NCBI GenBank assembly: GCA_039820585.1
Contig: JBCBPV010000009.1
Location: forward strand, 1 to 64,000
Direction: 5' to 3'
Origin: JBCBGF01 sp039820585
GTDB lineage: Bacteria; Pseudomonadota; Alphaproteobacteria; Rhodobacterales; Rhodobacteraceae
Length of the DNA: 64,000 bases
Numbering within the stretch: the first letter of the stretch is position 1; every line of letters starts with the position of its first letter. Position numbers and translations under genes: made by a program. Shown here piece by piece: positions 8,025 through 16,558 of the stretch. The notes under the pieces were generated by a model that was not told the origin of the DNA, did not search any database, and worked only from the letters and a program-made list of their open reading frames with translations.

Positions 8025-8466
8025 TCAGCCCTCACCCTCCTCCAACAGCAGTATACTTCCCTCGGGATCTCGCACATAGACGATCAGGTGCGGTTCCCCG
8101 TCGGTGCCGAAGTTGGTGACTTCACCCTGCATGCTCCCACCTGCACGCATCACCTCGGCGATGGTGGCTCGCACATCCTTGACCGCAAAGGCAAGATGGC
8201 CAAGCCCGGTCGCGTTGACCGCAGGCCGCGCGCGCGACGCCAGAGAGGGAGTATTCCATGATCTCCAGAAACGGCCCATCATTATCAGGTGGATTGAGCC
8301 AAACCGAATAAATGTCCGCCCCCGGAAGCCCGTTCCCACGGCCCACGATATCGCCGAACAACCGCCGTGGGGGGCGCCGGTCAAGAAAACCGAACACGTC
8401 TTTGTAAAACCCCGCCAGCGCGTCCCCGTCCCGCGCCTTCAGACTTGCATGCAGCAGCCTCACCAC
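8025..8466 (-). pseudogene. VOC (glyoxalase-like) family protein, frameshifted
   Basis: The N-terminal half (VRLLHASLKARDGDALAGFY to PFLEIMEYS) and the C-terminal half (RPAVNATGLGHLAFAVKDV to YVRDPEGSILLLEEGEG) are in two different minus-strand frames that switch between about 8235 and 8257, where the DNA has short CT and CG repeats. Together they make one complete ~145-residue VOC domain. This is either a slipped-strand mutation or a sequencing error. VOC proteins include glyoxalases and dioxygenases; no specific activity can be assigned. Confidence 0.7.
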
Positions 8467-8546
8467 CGATGACCCTCTCAGTTCGTCGTGTGTTGGCGGA
8501 CCATTGCGCGGCGGGCAACGCCGATCCGGCGGCTCAGATCACAGCT

Positions 8547-8888
8547 CTATCCTTCGTTCCAAATGGCCATCGCATTCCCACCAGGCTCTATGAACTCAAA
8601 CCGCCTGCCGCCCGGAAATTCAAAGATCTCTTTCGTGATCTCAGCCCCCGCAGCTCTAACAATCTCAAACGCGCTTTCAAGATCCTCTGCCTTCAACACC
8701 ACCAACGGTGCTTGCAACGCCCCGCGCTCAACCCCGCCGCCTAGACCCGCCCCTTGTACATCTCGGTAGTCCGGCCCGTACTCAACGAAACGCCACCCGA
8801 AAGCCTTGGCAAAGAATGCTTGAGTCGCTTCCAGGTCTGGCGATGAAAACTCGACATAGTCGATCTTCATGTTCGGTTCGTCTGCCAT
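8547..8888 (-). CDS. VOC family protein
   Basis: This 113-aa single-domain VOC protein reads MADEPNMKIDYVEFSSPDLE, then AFFAKAFGWRFVEYGPDYRD, and ends with FEFPGGRRFEFIEPGGNAMA followed by IWNEG. The start at 8888 is supported by an AGAGGAAAA ribosome-binding sequence; an upstream in-frame start is outside the domain. The pattern resembles small glyoxalase/bleomycin-resistance-like proteins that dimerise to form a metal site. Substrate unknown. Confidence 0.85.
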   Translation of the reverse strand: MADEPNMKIDYVEFSSPDLEATQAFFAKAFGWRFVEYGPDYRDVQGAGLGGGVERGALQAPLVVLKAEDLESAFEIVRAAGAEITKEIFEFPGGRRFEFIEPGGNAMAIWNEG

Positions 8889-8967
8889 TGTCGTTTTCCT
8901 CTTGCGTGCGTTCGCGTAGACTAGCCGCGGACGGCCCGGTGTCGATCCCAATCAGGGGCGGAAAAAA

Positions 8968-9282
8968 ATGTCGTCTGACCAAAGCACAGTGGACTATATC
9001 TGCGATCAAATGCGTTCCGCGGGTGACATCACCGCCCGCAAGATGTTCGGCGAATACGGCGTCTATTGCGACGCCACGTTCATTGGCACCATTTGCGATA
9101 ATACCCTGTTCTTGAAGGTGACGGAGACGGCCAAAGAACTGGAACCTACGCTTGAGCTATCCCCCGCCTATGAAGGCGCCAAACCGAGCTTTCGTATACC
9201 GGCGGCGATGCTCGAGGATGCGGATCGGCTGGTCGCGTTTGTGCGAACGGTACACGGGACGTTGCCTGCCCAGAAGGGGTAG
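8968..9282 (+). CDS. TfoX N-terminal domain protein
   Basis: The 104-aa protein has the TfoX-N fold signature: CDQMRSAGDITARKMFGEYG, then VYCDATFIGTICDNTLFLKV, and AYEGAKPSFRIPAAMLED. It contains only the N-terminal domain and not the C-terminal helix-hairpin-helix domain of full-length TfoX/Sxy. In gammaproteobacteria TfoX drives competence; stand-alone alphaproteobacterial versions have no known role. It is divergent from the VOC gene at 8547-8888. Confidence 0.85.
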   Translation: MSSDQSTVDYICDQMRSAGDITARKMFGEYGVYCDATFIGTICDNTLFLKVTETAKELEPTLELSPAYEGAKPSFRIPAAMLEDADRLVAFVRTVHGTLPAQKG

Positions 9283-9434
9283 CCGGTTTGTATTTGACGC
9301 GCCGGCGCGTTTACGGAAACGCGACTAGGCGGGGTTTGATGTGGGGTGTTGGTGTCGAAGACGTCGGGTTTTACGCTTATGGGGGCTCGAAGTCGCATCT
9401 TCGGCTTGCCCAAACATCGCTTCAAACCGGCGAC

Positions 9435-9680
9435 AAGGATCTCGACTATCCTCTGGGTGATCTCCGACTGCAGATTGACGCGTTTGCCGAACATGACAAC
9501 CATCGGCGATATCACCGGAGCCTGAAAAACCTAACCCCGGCCGATATCTCCTTCGGGTGCGGGCAAACCAACCTGTAAAAACGACAAAGGACCAAAGGAA
9601 AGACCATCGAAACGCGCGCGTATTTCACCGCTAATTCGCAGCATCGTCACATCAACCAGTTGAGCCGGATCCTCTGTTAG
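9435..9680 (+). mobile_element. IS3-family transposase (OrfB) C-terminal remnant
   Basis: The frame reads LDYPLGDLRLQIDAFAEHDN and HRRYHRSLKNLTPADISFGC, followed by GQTNL, a stop, then KRQRTKGKTIETR in the same frame. This matches the C-terminal end of IS3-family integrase-type transposases (normally YNHRRYHESL...LTPADVYFG). The N-terminal catalytic DDE part is missing and there is an in-frame stop. The stretch 9283-9434 just before it shows nothing recognisable. Confidence 0.7.
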
Positions 9681-9700
9681 ATCACGCCGCCAACCAACCC

Positions 9701-10150
9701 CTACACAGCCCGATTGATCGCCGCCGTCCCCAGCACATGGTCGGTCAGCCCCTGTCGCCGCGATGAGATTAGCATCAGTACGATCGACACCAATTGCGCC
9801 GGCGCCATCGCGACCGAAATCGCATAGCCCAGCGTGTGCAACGCCGCCGTAGCACTATCCAGCCGCTCACCCATCCGGTTGCGGATCTCGATTGACATCA
9901 CCCGCATCCCAAGCGTCGCCGATCCGCGTGCCAGCGTGACCCAGCGGTACAGGAAGCTCATCACCGCGTAGAGGAACGGAAAGAAAAAAACGCCCAGAAA
10001 CGCGGTGAACGGAAGGATCGCTGCGGTCAGGATGCCGATGATCAAGATGTCAACGATCCACGCCACCAACCGCTTGGTCGGTACGCCGTCATAGAACTCG
10101 GACGCGCGGTCCGGATCGGGAAGGCCTGGATATGCATCAGTCATGGTCAT
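9701..10150 (-). CDS. RDD family membrane protein
   Basis: The ~149-aa protein begins MTMTDAYPGLPDPDRASEFY and has the RDD hallmark VPTKRLVAWIVDILIIGIL, then ITLRWVTL-type YRWVTLARGSATLGMRVMSI before the last membrane segment. Three to four membrane segments are visible. RDD proteins are often transport-related, but no function is established. The open frame continues upstream into the DUF2852 gene without homology; I chose the start at 10150. Confidence 0.85.
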   Translation of the reverse strand: MTMTDAYPGLPDPDRASEFYDGVPTKRLVAWIVDILIIGILTAAILPFTAFLGVFFFPFLYAVMSFLYRWVTLARGSATLGMRVMSIEIRNRMGERLDSATAALHTLGYAISVAMAPAQLVSIVLMLISSRRQGLTDHVLGTAAINRAV

Positions 10151-10170
10151 TGGTCTAGCTTTGCTCTGGC

Positions 10171-10196
10171 AAAAAAGCGACCCCCGGAGGGGTCGC
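10171..10196 (-). terminator. Rho-independent terminator after the DUF2852 gene
   Basis: GCGACCCC (10177-10184) pairs with GGGGTCGC (10189-10196) around a 4-base loop, a perfect 8-bp stem. Read on the minus strand it is followed by TTTTTT (10176-10171). It ends transcription of the DUF2852 gene 22 bases after its stop and separates it from the RDD gene. Confidence 0.85.
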
Positions 10197-10217
10197 ATAG
10201 GTGGGGGACACAGTATC

Positions 10218-10628
10218 TTAGGCGTCTGCCGTGTCGCCGGATTTCGGCGACTTGGCGCGGTCTTCCATGAACTGGTCGAACTCGGCCTTGTCTTTGGCAT
10301 CGCGCAACCGGCCCAGGAATTCCTCGAACGCGTGCTGTTCGTCTTCCAGGCGGCGCAGCGTTTCGGCCTTATAGGCATCAAACGCAGAGTTGCCCGAAGT
10401 CTTGAAGGCGGCGGTGGCGTGGCGGGTGCGCGTGGCGCAGGACCCTTTGAACATGTTTTTGCTCCAGATCATGTAGAAGAGAAGGGCGAGGCCCACCGGC
10501 CAGAACAGGATGAAGCCAAGAACCATGGCCGCGATCCAGGCGCCCTTGCCGCGGGCATCAAGCCAGGCCTCGGACCGGGCGAACCAGTTCGGTCTGGCGG
10601 GGAGGGTGGCGGTGGCTGTCGGCGTCAT
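10218..10628 (-). CDS. DUF2852 family membrane protein
   Basis: The 136-aa product has one or two membrane segments (GAWIAAMVLGFILFWPVGLA followed by LLFYMIWSKNMF) and a charged coiled C-terminus (AETLRRLEDEQHAFEEFLGR). This matches DUF2852, a conserved alphaproteobacterial family of unknown function. The ATG at 10628 follows an AAGGAG sequence at the right spacing. Two copies of a 19-bp palindrome lie in the 110-bp region upstream, so expression is probably controlled by a dedicated regulator. Confidence 0.85.
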   Translation of the reverse strand: MTPTATATLPARPNWFARSEAWLDARGKGAWIAAMVLGFILFWPVGLALLFYMIWSKNMFKGSCATRTRHATAAFKTSGNSAFDAYKAETLRRLEDEQHAFEEFLGRLRDAKDKAEFDQFMEDRAKSPKSGDTADA

Positions 10629-10650
10629 TGTCGTCTCCTTGGTGGGGTTA

Positions 10651-10669
10651 ATGTAAATCCGTTTCACAT
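10651..10669. promoter_or_regulatory. 19-bp palindromic operator, copy 1 (DUF2852 promoter)
   Basis: ATGTAAATCCGTTTCACAT: ATGTRAA arms with a 5-base centre. It lies 23 bases upstream of the DUF2852 start. A second copy with the same 19-bp length follows at 10709 and a third at 36159. Confidence 0.6.
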
Positions 10670-10708
10670 CACCGATATTGGGTATCTGGCGCCTGGGTTC
10701 AAGAGAAA

Positions 10709-10727
10709 ATGTGAAGGCACTTTACAT
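10709..10727. promoter_or_regulatory. 19-bp palindromic operator, copy 2 (DUF2852 promoter)
   Basis: ATGTGAAGGCACTTTACAT has the same arms and the same 19-bp length as the copy at 10651. The two are centred 58 bp apart, compatible with cooperative binding of a dimeric regulator. Confidence 0.6.
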
Positions 10728-10736
10728 TTTTCGGAA

Positions 10737-11207
10737 TTACGACGTGAAATCAGCAGGTTGTGCACGTGATATTTCCAGCAATACTTGCGGTGAGATCGGG
10801 AAAATGTGCCGTGGCGTGCCCGCAGCGGCCCAAACCACGTCAAACTCCAGCAGTCGCGGGTCGAAATAGGCCCGTGTCGGGCTTGTATGGCCCACAGGCG
10901 CAACGCCCCCGATGGCAAACCCGGTCTCTTTGCGGATCAGATCAGCATCGGCCTTGCCCAGCAGCTCACCCGCCACCGCACTGGCCTTCGCGGCATCAAC
11001 CTGATTACCACCCGCCGTGACGAACAAGATCACATGCCCGCCGGTCCCGCCCCGAAATATGATCGACTTGGCGATCTGGTCCAGCCTACAGCCCGCCGCT
11101 TCCGCCGCCTGCGCCGCCGTGCGCGTCTCGCCCGGCATCTCAAGCACGTCTGTCTCAACACCCGCCGCCACCAGCGCCGCTTTCACCCGCTTCAAGCTCT
11201 TGCTCAT
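10737..11207 (-). CDS. YbaK/EbsC family (Cys-tRNA(Pro) deacylase-like) protein
   Basis: The 156-aa protein reads MSKSLKRVKAALVAAGVETD, then AAQAAEAAGCRLDQIAKSII and VNAAGELLGKADAD-type blocks ending TGFAIGGVAPVGH. This is the aminoacyl-tRNA-editing YbaK/ProX fold, with the conserved Lys of AKSIIF and the GGVAPVGH motif. Members hydrolyse mischarged tRNA, typically Cys- or Ala-tRNA(Pro). The start at 11207 matches the usual N-terminus; the frame is open further upstream. Confidence 0.85.
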   Translation of the reverse strand: MSKSLKRVKAALVAAGVETDVLEMPGETRTAAQAAEAAGCRLDQIAKSIIFRGGTGGHVILFVTAGGNQVDAAKASAVAGELLGKADADLIRKETGFAIGGVAPVGHTSPTRAYFDPRLLEFDVVWAAAGTPRHIFPISPQVLLEISRAQPADFTS

Positions 11208-11260
11208 AGCGCGCACTCTCCATAGCTTGCCGTCACCCGCGATAGACCGGAAAGCCCCGC

Positions 11261-11650
11261 GTGACACAAGACCAAGCCCTGACGCCCGAGCTTCTGGCCC
11301 AAGAGCGGGCGGTGTGGGACGCACTGGTGCGAGGCGATGCGCAAACTGACGCCGCGGCGCTGTCGGATGACTTCACTGGCGTCTACCCCGATGGGATCTT
11401 CGGCAAGCCCGCCCACGTCGCCCAACTCGCCGCTGGTCCCACCGTTGCCGACTATACGCTCAGCGAGGTCCAATCCCGCCCCCTCGGCCCAAACCACGCG
11501 CTTCTTATCTACCATGCCACCTATCGCCGCCCCGGAGCCGCCGCGACCGAAGCGATGTACGTCTCCTCCATCTGGCAGCGCAGCGGCCAAGGCTGGATCA
11601 ACATCTTCAGCCAGGACACCCCCGACAATCCCGACCAGGCCGTCCCGTGA
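11261..11650 (+). CDS. NTF2-like (DUF4440) protein
   Basis: The 129-aa GTG-started protein has the SnoaL/DUF4440 fold pattern: LLAQERAVWDALVRGDAQTD, then ALSDDFTGVYPDGIFGK, and a C-terminal SSIWQRSGQGWINIFSQDTP. It is probably a small cone-shaped dimer; ligand unknown. Its stop overlaps the glnE GTG start by 4 bases, so it is translationally coupled to glnE. Confidence 0.75.
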   Translation: MTQDQALTPELLAQERAVWDALVRGDAQTDAAALSDDFTGVYPDGIFGKPAHVAQLAAGPTVADYTLSEVQSRPLGPNHALLIYHATYRRPGAAATEAMYVSSIWQRSGQGWINIFSQDTPDNPDQAVP

Positions 11651-14439
11651 CCACGTTTGCGAGCCGCATCACCCGCACCCCGCGCGCCTATGAACCCGAC
11701 CGTGGCGCCGAGGCCGCCGCCCTCTTCCCCGACCTGCCACCCGAGACGCGGGAGGTCATCACAGGGGCAGGGGGGTGCAGCCCCTACCTGAAAGGGTTGA
11801 TGGAGCGTGAGACCACTTGGGCCGCCGCCGCGCTCACTGGGCGGCCAGAGACGGCGCTGGCCGATTTGATGGCCGAAACCGCCCGGCTCGACGGCCCCAG
11901 CACCGCCAAGGGCCTGCGCCAGGCCAAGCGCCGTCTCGCGCTGCTGACCGGTCTTGCCGACCTCGCAGGCGTCTGGTCGCTGGAAGAGGTGACCGGCGCG
12001 CTTACCCGTTTCGCAGATCTCTGCGTCGCCCGCGCCATCGCCACGCTCGCGGCGGGTGAAATTGCCAAAGGTAACCTCGCGGGCGCTACGCTTGAGGACG
12101 CAGAGACCGGCGCAGGCATGGTCGCCATCGCCATGGGCAAAATGGGCGCGCATGAGCTCAACTATTCCTCTGACATCGACCTCATCTGCCTCTTTGATGA
12201 CGGCCGGTACGATGCCGAGACTATCCTAGACGCCCGCGGCGCCTTCGTCCGCATCACCCGCAAATTGGCCGCCATGCTGGGCGAGCGCACTTCCGACGGC
12301 TATGTCTTTCGCACCGACCTGCGCCTGCGCCCTGATCCCGCAGTCACCCCCGTCTGCCTGTCGATGGACGCGGCGGAGCGCTATTATGAAAGCGTCGGGC
12401 GCACCTGGGAACGGGCGGCCTACATCAAGGCGCGCGCTTGCGCAGGTGATGTCACAGCGGGCGAGACTTTCCTCAAGCACCTCACCCCCTTCGTCTGGCG
12501 CAAGCACCTTGACTACGCCGCCATCCGCGACGCCCATGACATCCGCCTGAAGATCCGCGAACATAAGGCGTTGCACGGGGCGCTCAAGCTCGAAGGCCAT
12601 GACATGAAGCTGGGAACGGGGGGCATTCGTGAGATTGAGTTCTTCACCCAGACCCGCCAACTCATCGCCGGGGGGCGCGACCCGGAACTGCGCGTCCGCA
12701 ACACGGTCGACGGCCTGAAATTACTCGCCCAAAAGGGCTGGGAAGCCGACGCCACCACGCTGATAGATGACTACCGCGCCCATCGCGAGGTAGAGCACCG
12801 CATCCAGATGGTGGCCGACCAGCAAACCCACAACCTGCCCAACACGGCCGATGGCATCGCCCGTATCGCCGCCATGATGGACCGCGACACCGCCGACTTG
12901 CGCACCGAGCTTACCGACCGCCTCACCCGCGTGTCCCACATCACCGAAGGCTTCTTCTCCCCCGGCGAAGCCCGCCCCGCTCCCGAACTCAGCACATCCG
13001 CAGAAGAGATCGTGGCCCAATGGCCGTCCTATCCCGCGCTCCGCTCCCCCCGTGCGGTTGAGATCTTTGGGCGTGTCCAGCCCGAAATCCTGTCACGCCT
13101 GTCCCGCGCCGCCCGACCGGAAGAGGCGCTGGTGCATATCGACGGCTTTCTCCGTGGCCTGCCTGCAGGCGTGCAACTGTTCTCGATGTTCGACGCCAAC
13201 CCGCACCTAATTGACCTCGTCGTCGACATCGCCGCCACCGCCCCCGACCTCGCCCGCTACCTCGCCCGTCATTCCGGCGTGTTCGACGCGGTGATCGGCG
13301 GCGATTTCTTCGCCGCCTGGCCGGGGGCCGAGGCCTTGACCGATGACCTGACCCGCCAACTGGGCGACGCCCCAGATTACGAGGCGCAGCTCAGTACAGC
13401 GCGCCGCTGGCGCAACGAATGGCACTTCCGTGTGGGTGTTCATCACCTGCGCGGCCTGACGGACAGCGAAGAGGCCGGTCAGCACTATGCCGATGTCGCG
13501 GGCGCGATCCTGGCCGCGTTGTGGGACCCGGTCGTGGCCGAGTTTGCCACCAAGCACGGCCCCCCACCCGGCCGAGGCGCGACAGTGGTGGGCATGGGCT
13601 CGCTGGGGTCCGCCCGCCTTACTGCCACCTCCGACCTCGACCTTATCGTGATCTACGACACCCAAGGGGTTGAGACGTCAGAAGGCCGCCGCCCGCTGGC
13701 CGCGCGCGTCTATTACGCCCGGCTGACCCAGGCCTTCGTGACCGCGCTCACCGCTCCGCTGGGCGAGGGGCGACTCTACGAGGTCGACATGCGGTTGCGC
13801 CCCTCGGGTCGGCAGGGGCCGGTGGCGACTTCGCTCAATGCGTTCAAAGAATATCAGACGCACGAGGCCTGGACCTGGGAACACCTCGCCCTCACGCGCG
13901 CGCGCCCCGTCGCCGGCACCCACGCGCTCGGGGCTGAAGTAGAGGCGTTTCGCTGTGCCCTGCTCAGCCAGCACCGCGACCAATCCCAAACGCTGGCGGA
14001 CGTGTCCGACATGCGCGCGCGCCTGGCCGGAGCGAAGCCCGGCGATGGCGCGTGGGACATGAAATCAGGGCCCGGCCGCTTGCAGGACATCGCCCTTCTG
14101 GCCCAAACCGGAGCGCTTCTCAGCGGGGCCCCCGCCCGTGGCGTCGCCGAGCAACTGGCCCAAGGGCAGGGCGCTCTTGGCCTCAGCGACGCCGATTGCG
14201 CGACGCTCATCGCGACCGAGGCGCTGCTCTGGCACTGCCAGGCCGCCGCCCGCCTGATGACTGCGACCGCCTTCGATGCAGACGCGGTCGGGGCAGGGGG
14301 CCGCGCCTTCCTGCGCCGGGGCACCGGGGCAGACGATATTGGCGCCCTGACGACGCTTTTGGAGGATCGGACCACGGCGGCAGCAGCCATCATTGCCGCA
14401 GCGCTGGACAAGGAGAGTGCGGGTGACATGGACGGATAA
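11647..14439 (+). CDS. glnE: Glutamine synthetase adenylyltransferase/deadenylylase
   Basis: This 930-aa protein is the bifunctional enzyme that adds AMP to, or removes it from, glutamine synthetase in response to PII and glutamine. Both nucleotidyltransferase halves are visible: the N-terminal deadenylylase (MGKMGAHELNYSSDIDLICL, Asp pair near 176) and the C-terminal adenylylase (GMGSLGSARLTATSDLDLIV, near 660). DMKLGTGGIREIEFFTQ is also diagnostic. Start is a GTG overlapping the preceding stop. Length is normal for alphaproteobacteria. Confidence 0.97.
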   Translation: MTTFASRITRTPRAYEPDRGAEAAALFPDLPPETREVITGAGGCSPYLKGLMERETTWAAAALTGRPETALADLMAETARLDGPSTAKGLRQAKRRLALLTGLADLAGVWSLEEVTGALTRFADLCVARAIATLAAGEIAKGNLAGATLEDAETGAGMVAIAMGKMGAHELNYSSDIDLICLFDDGRYDAETILDARGAFVRITRKLAAMLGERTSDGYVFRTDLRLRPDPAVTPVCLSMDAAERYYESVGRTWERAAYIKARACAGDVTAGETFLKHLTPFVWRKHLDYAAIRDAHDIRLKIREHKALHGALKLEGHDMKLGTGGIREIEFFTQTRQLIAGGRDPELRVRNTVDGLKLLAQKGWEADATTLIDDYRAHREVEHRIQMVADQQTHNLPNTADGIARIAAMMDRDTADLRTELTDRLTRVSHITEGFFSPGEARPAPELSTSAEEIVAQWPSYPALRSPRAVEIFGRVQPEILSRLSRAARPEEALVHIDGFLRGLPAGVQLFSMFDANPHLIDLVVDIAATAPDLARYLARHSGVFDAVIGGDFFAAWPGAEALTDDLTRQLGDAPDYEAQLSTARRWRNEWHFRVGVHHLRGLTDSEEAGQHYADVAGAILAALWDPVVAEFATKHGPPPGRGATVVGMGSLGSARLTATSDLDLIVIYDTQGVETSEGRRPLAARVYYARLTQAFVTALTAPLGEGRLYEVDMRLRPSGRQGPVATSLNAFKEYQTHEAWTWEHLALTRARPVAGTHALGAEVEAFRCALLSQHRDQSQTLADVSDMRARLAGAKPGDGAWDMKSGPGRLQDIALLAQTGALLSGAPARGVAEQLAQGQGALGLSDADCATLIATEALLWHCQAAARLMTATAFDADAVGAGGRAFLRRGTGADDIGALTTLLEDRTTAAAAIIAAALDKESAGDMDG

Positions 14440-14701
14440 AGAGCTCGACCCAAAGGGCGTGATCCGCGAAAGCTACCGGATCGACGGGATCAGCGCGCCG
14501 GAATGCAGGTCGATCTTCCTCGATTGGGCGATGAGCGTGCCCGAAGGTGCAGATGCCAAAGCGATGATCCGGGCACTTTTGGAACGTCACGGGGTGGCCG
14601 CGCCAGAGCATCCCATGACGGCGGTGTTGCAGGCGGGGCTGGAGGCCGCGCCGAAAGCGAAGCGGCGCGGAGGGCGCGGGGGGCGGACCTCGTCAGCTTA
14701 G
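14423..14701 (+). CDS. Conserved hypothetical protein coupled to glnE
   Basis: The 92-aa product begins (GTG) VTWTDKELDPKGVIRESYRI and contains CRSIFLDWAMSVPEGADAKA, ending in a basic, Arg/Gly-rich tail. An AAGGAG sequence 7 bases before the GTG at 14423 fixes the start, which lies inside the end of glnE (17-base overlap). I do not recognise a domain; similar short proteins follow glnE in related genomes as far as I recall. Coupling suggests a nitrogen-related role, but that is only inference. Confidence 0.7.
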   Translation: MTWTDKELDPKGVIRESYRIDGISAPECRSIFLDWAMSVPEGADAKAMIRALLERHGVAAPEHPMTAVLQAGLEAAPKAKRRGGRGGRTSSA

Positions 14702-14708
14702 CGTGAGG

Positions 14709-14824
14709 CCCCCTCATCCTAACCCTCTCCCCCGAGGGGAAAGGTGACCTGTCGCGACAGGGCGCTGGTCGATCTCTCAGCTTACAACGGTACCCCCTCG
14801 CCCACAGGGGGTTAGGGTGAGAGT
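14709..14824. repeat. Intergenic palindromic repeat, copy 1
   Basis: Left arm CCTCATCCTAACCCTCTCC and right arm GGGGGTTAGGGTGAGAG are inverted around a core with GACCTGTCGCG. The element fills the gap between the glnE-coupled gene and eda. Related copies lie at 22892-23005 and 38688-38811. Confidence 0.75.
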
Positions 14825-14832
14825 TTTCCCCG

Positions 14833-15474
14833 CTAACGCTCCAACCCTGCCGCCTCGGCCGCCAACGCCTCAATCCCGGCCCAATCCGCTGCCGCCACCA
14901 TCTCTTTCGGTGCCACCCAAGACCCACCGACACAGCGCACATTGGGCAACGCGAGATACCCCCGCGCCTTTGCGATATCGATCCCGCCCGTCGGACAAAA
15001 CGTCACCTGTGGCAAAGGCGCGGCGATCGCCTTCAACGCCGGCGCCCCACCGGACGCTTCGGCGGGGAAGAACTTCTGCGTGGTATATCCCCGCTCCATC
15101 AACCGCATCACCTCGGTCGCCGTCGCCGCCCCGGGCAAGAGCGGCAGGCCATGATCCTCACACGCGGCAAGCAGCCGGTCCGTCGCCCCCGGCGACACCC
15201 CAAATGTGGCTCCTGCCGCCTTCGCCGCCGCCACATCTTCTGGCGTCAACAGCGTGCCCGCGCCAACAATCCCACCTGCGACCTGCGCCATCTCGGAGAT
15301 CACGTCCAAAGCCGCCGGGGTGCGCAGCGTCACCTCCAGCACCGGCAATCCCCCGTCGACCAGCGCAGTCGCCAGCGGCGCCGCAGAACCAGTGTTGTCG
15401 AGAACAAGCACCGGGATTACAGGCGCGGCGTTGCAGATGTCTAGGGCGGCTTGGCTGGCCTCTTGGGGCGTCAT
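14833..15474 (-). CDS. eda: KDPG aldolase (2-dehydro-3-deoxy-phosphogluconate aldolase)
   Basis: The 213-aa protein is the last enzyme of the Entner-Doudoroff pathway, splitting KDPG into pyruvate and glyceraldehyde 3-phosphate. Visible are the Schiff-base lysine in GYTTQKFFPAEASGG (about residue 131), GAGTLLTPEDVAAAKAAGA and the phosphate-binding FCPTGGI. It is on the same strand as edd, two genes downstream of it. Length is normal. Confidence 0.96.
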   Translation of the reverse strand: MTPQEASQAALDICNAAPVIPVLVLDNTGSAAPLATALVDGGLPVLEVTLRTPAALDVISEMAQVAGGIVGAGTLLTPEDVAAAKAAGATFGVSPGATDRLLAACEDHGLPLLPGAATATEVMRLMERGYTTQKFFPAEASGGAPALKAIAAPLPQVTFCPTGGIDIAKARGYLALPNVRCVGGSWVAPKEMVAAADWAGIEALAAEAAGLER

Positions 15475-15507
15475 TTCATGTCCTTCAGAATGCGAGCCCG
15501 CAAGGTC

Positions 15508-16476
15508 CTACCGGATTGGCAGGTTCTCCCCAAGGGCCACAGGGGGTGGTGAGAACCGGTCGCGCAATTGCGAAAATAGGCCGGCCGGTTCCCAGTCGCC
15601 CAGGACCGGCGTCAGCTTTCGCAAAAGCAACTGATAGCGCCGCTCGATATCGCGCAATTCGGGGTCATTGGCCAGCTCGTCCAGATTGGCGCAATTTTCA
15701 ATCCCCAGACCGGCACGGCGCACCGTCGGCGCCATGTCATTGGTCAGGCGAATATCGTCGCACAACAGAGCCGACAGCACATCGGACACCGCGTCATAGT
15801 CAATCTCGGGCTTCAGGATCTGTTCCGACACAATCAGCGGCGGTGGCCCGCCCAGATGGGCAAACTGGAACATCGCGGCATGCACCAGAACCCAGGTCTT
15901 GCCGTAATAGCTGCGCGCCAACTCGCGTAGATTGACCAGATCGTCACCTTCGATGCGGATCGAAACCTCGGCCTGTTCCTGCATATACGCCTTGTACTCG
16001 GCGTCCGACATCTTCTCGGCGCGGAATTGCGGGTATTTGGTGCCGGTCTGCGCCTCGGTCATCATCACCTTCAGCGCGCGTTCCACGGCCGACCGGCGGG
16101 CCAAAACGGCGGCTTTCACATTGTGCTTGGCAAAGACCGGGGGCAGCACAGCAGAGCCCGCGCGCCGCTGGCGATAGCTATTGGGCCGCCATTTGAACAC
16201 CATATGCGGCGCCATCTCAACGGACGGAAACTCGTCGGTGTCGCGGTGCCGCCGCACGGTTTCGCCGTCCAGATACGCGTTGCGTTTGCGCTGATAGAGG
16301 GTATCGAGCGTCTCGGCCAGAGCGTCGAACAGGTTCTCCTCACCGCAATGGGGGATGAACTCGTATTCGTCGAACTCTTCGATGATCGGAACGCAGGTCT
16401 TGGGATGCTGTTTGGCCACCTGCACCAAAGGCGTGGAGCCGACATTGCCGACGTAAAGAATTACCAGGTTGGTCAT
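15508..16476 (-). CDS. Sulfotransferase-like protein between edd and eda
   Basis: The 322-aa product begins MTNLVILYVGNVGSTPLVQV, where VGNVGST resembles the 5'-phosphosulfate loop of PAPS-dependent sulfotransferases. AAVLARRSAVERALKVMM resembles the 3'-phosphate site. The remainder (KWRPNSYRQRRAG; GKTWVLVHAAMFQFAHLGGP) matches nothing I can name. It is probably a nucleotide-dependent transferase; sulfotransferase is the best guess, with moderate support. It lies in the edd-eda operon orientation with a TAGCGCTAAC half-site before its start. Confidence 0.5.
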   Translation of the reverse strand: MTNLVILYVGNVGSTPLVQVAKQHPKTCVPIIEEFDEYEFIPHCGEENLFDALAETLDTLYQRKRNAYLDGETVRRHRDTDEFPSVEMAPHMVFKWRPNSYRQRRAGSAVLPPVFAKHNVKAAVLARRSAVERALKVMMTEAQTGTKYPQFRAEKMSDAEYKAYMQEQAEVSIRIEGDDLVNLRELARSYYGKTWVLVHAAMFQFAHLGGPPPLIVSEQILKPEIDYDAVSDVLSALLCDDIRLTNDMAPTVRRAGLGIENCANLDELANDPELRDIERRYQLLLRKLTPVLGDWEPAGLFSQLRDRFSPPPVALGENLPIR

Positions 16477-16502
16477 CGCATCCGTCCGTTTTGAACCGCT
16501 CT

Positions 16503-16514
16503 CCTAGCGCTAAC
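16503..16514. promoter_or_regulatory. Candidate half operator upstream of the sulfotransferase-like gene
   Basis: TAGCGCTAAC (16505-16514) is identical to the core and right arm of the perfect palindrome in front of edd. It sits about 28 bases before the 16476 start. The left arm does not match, so binding would be weaker. Confidence 0.35.
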
Positions 16515-16558
16515 AGCCCGCTGCGCCCGCGCCAAGGCGGGTCCCGGCGCGCTCGGCG

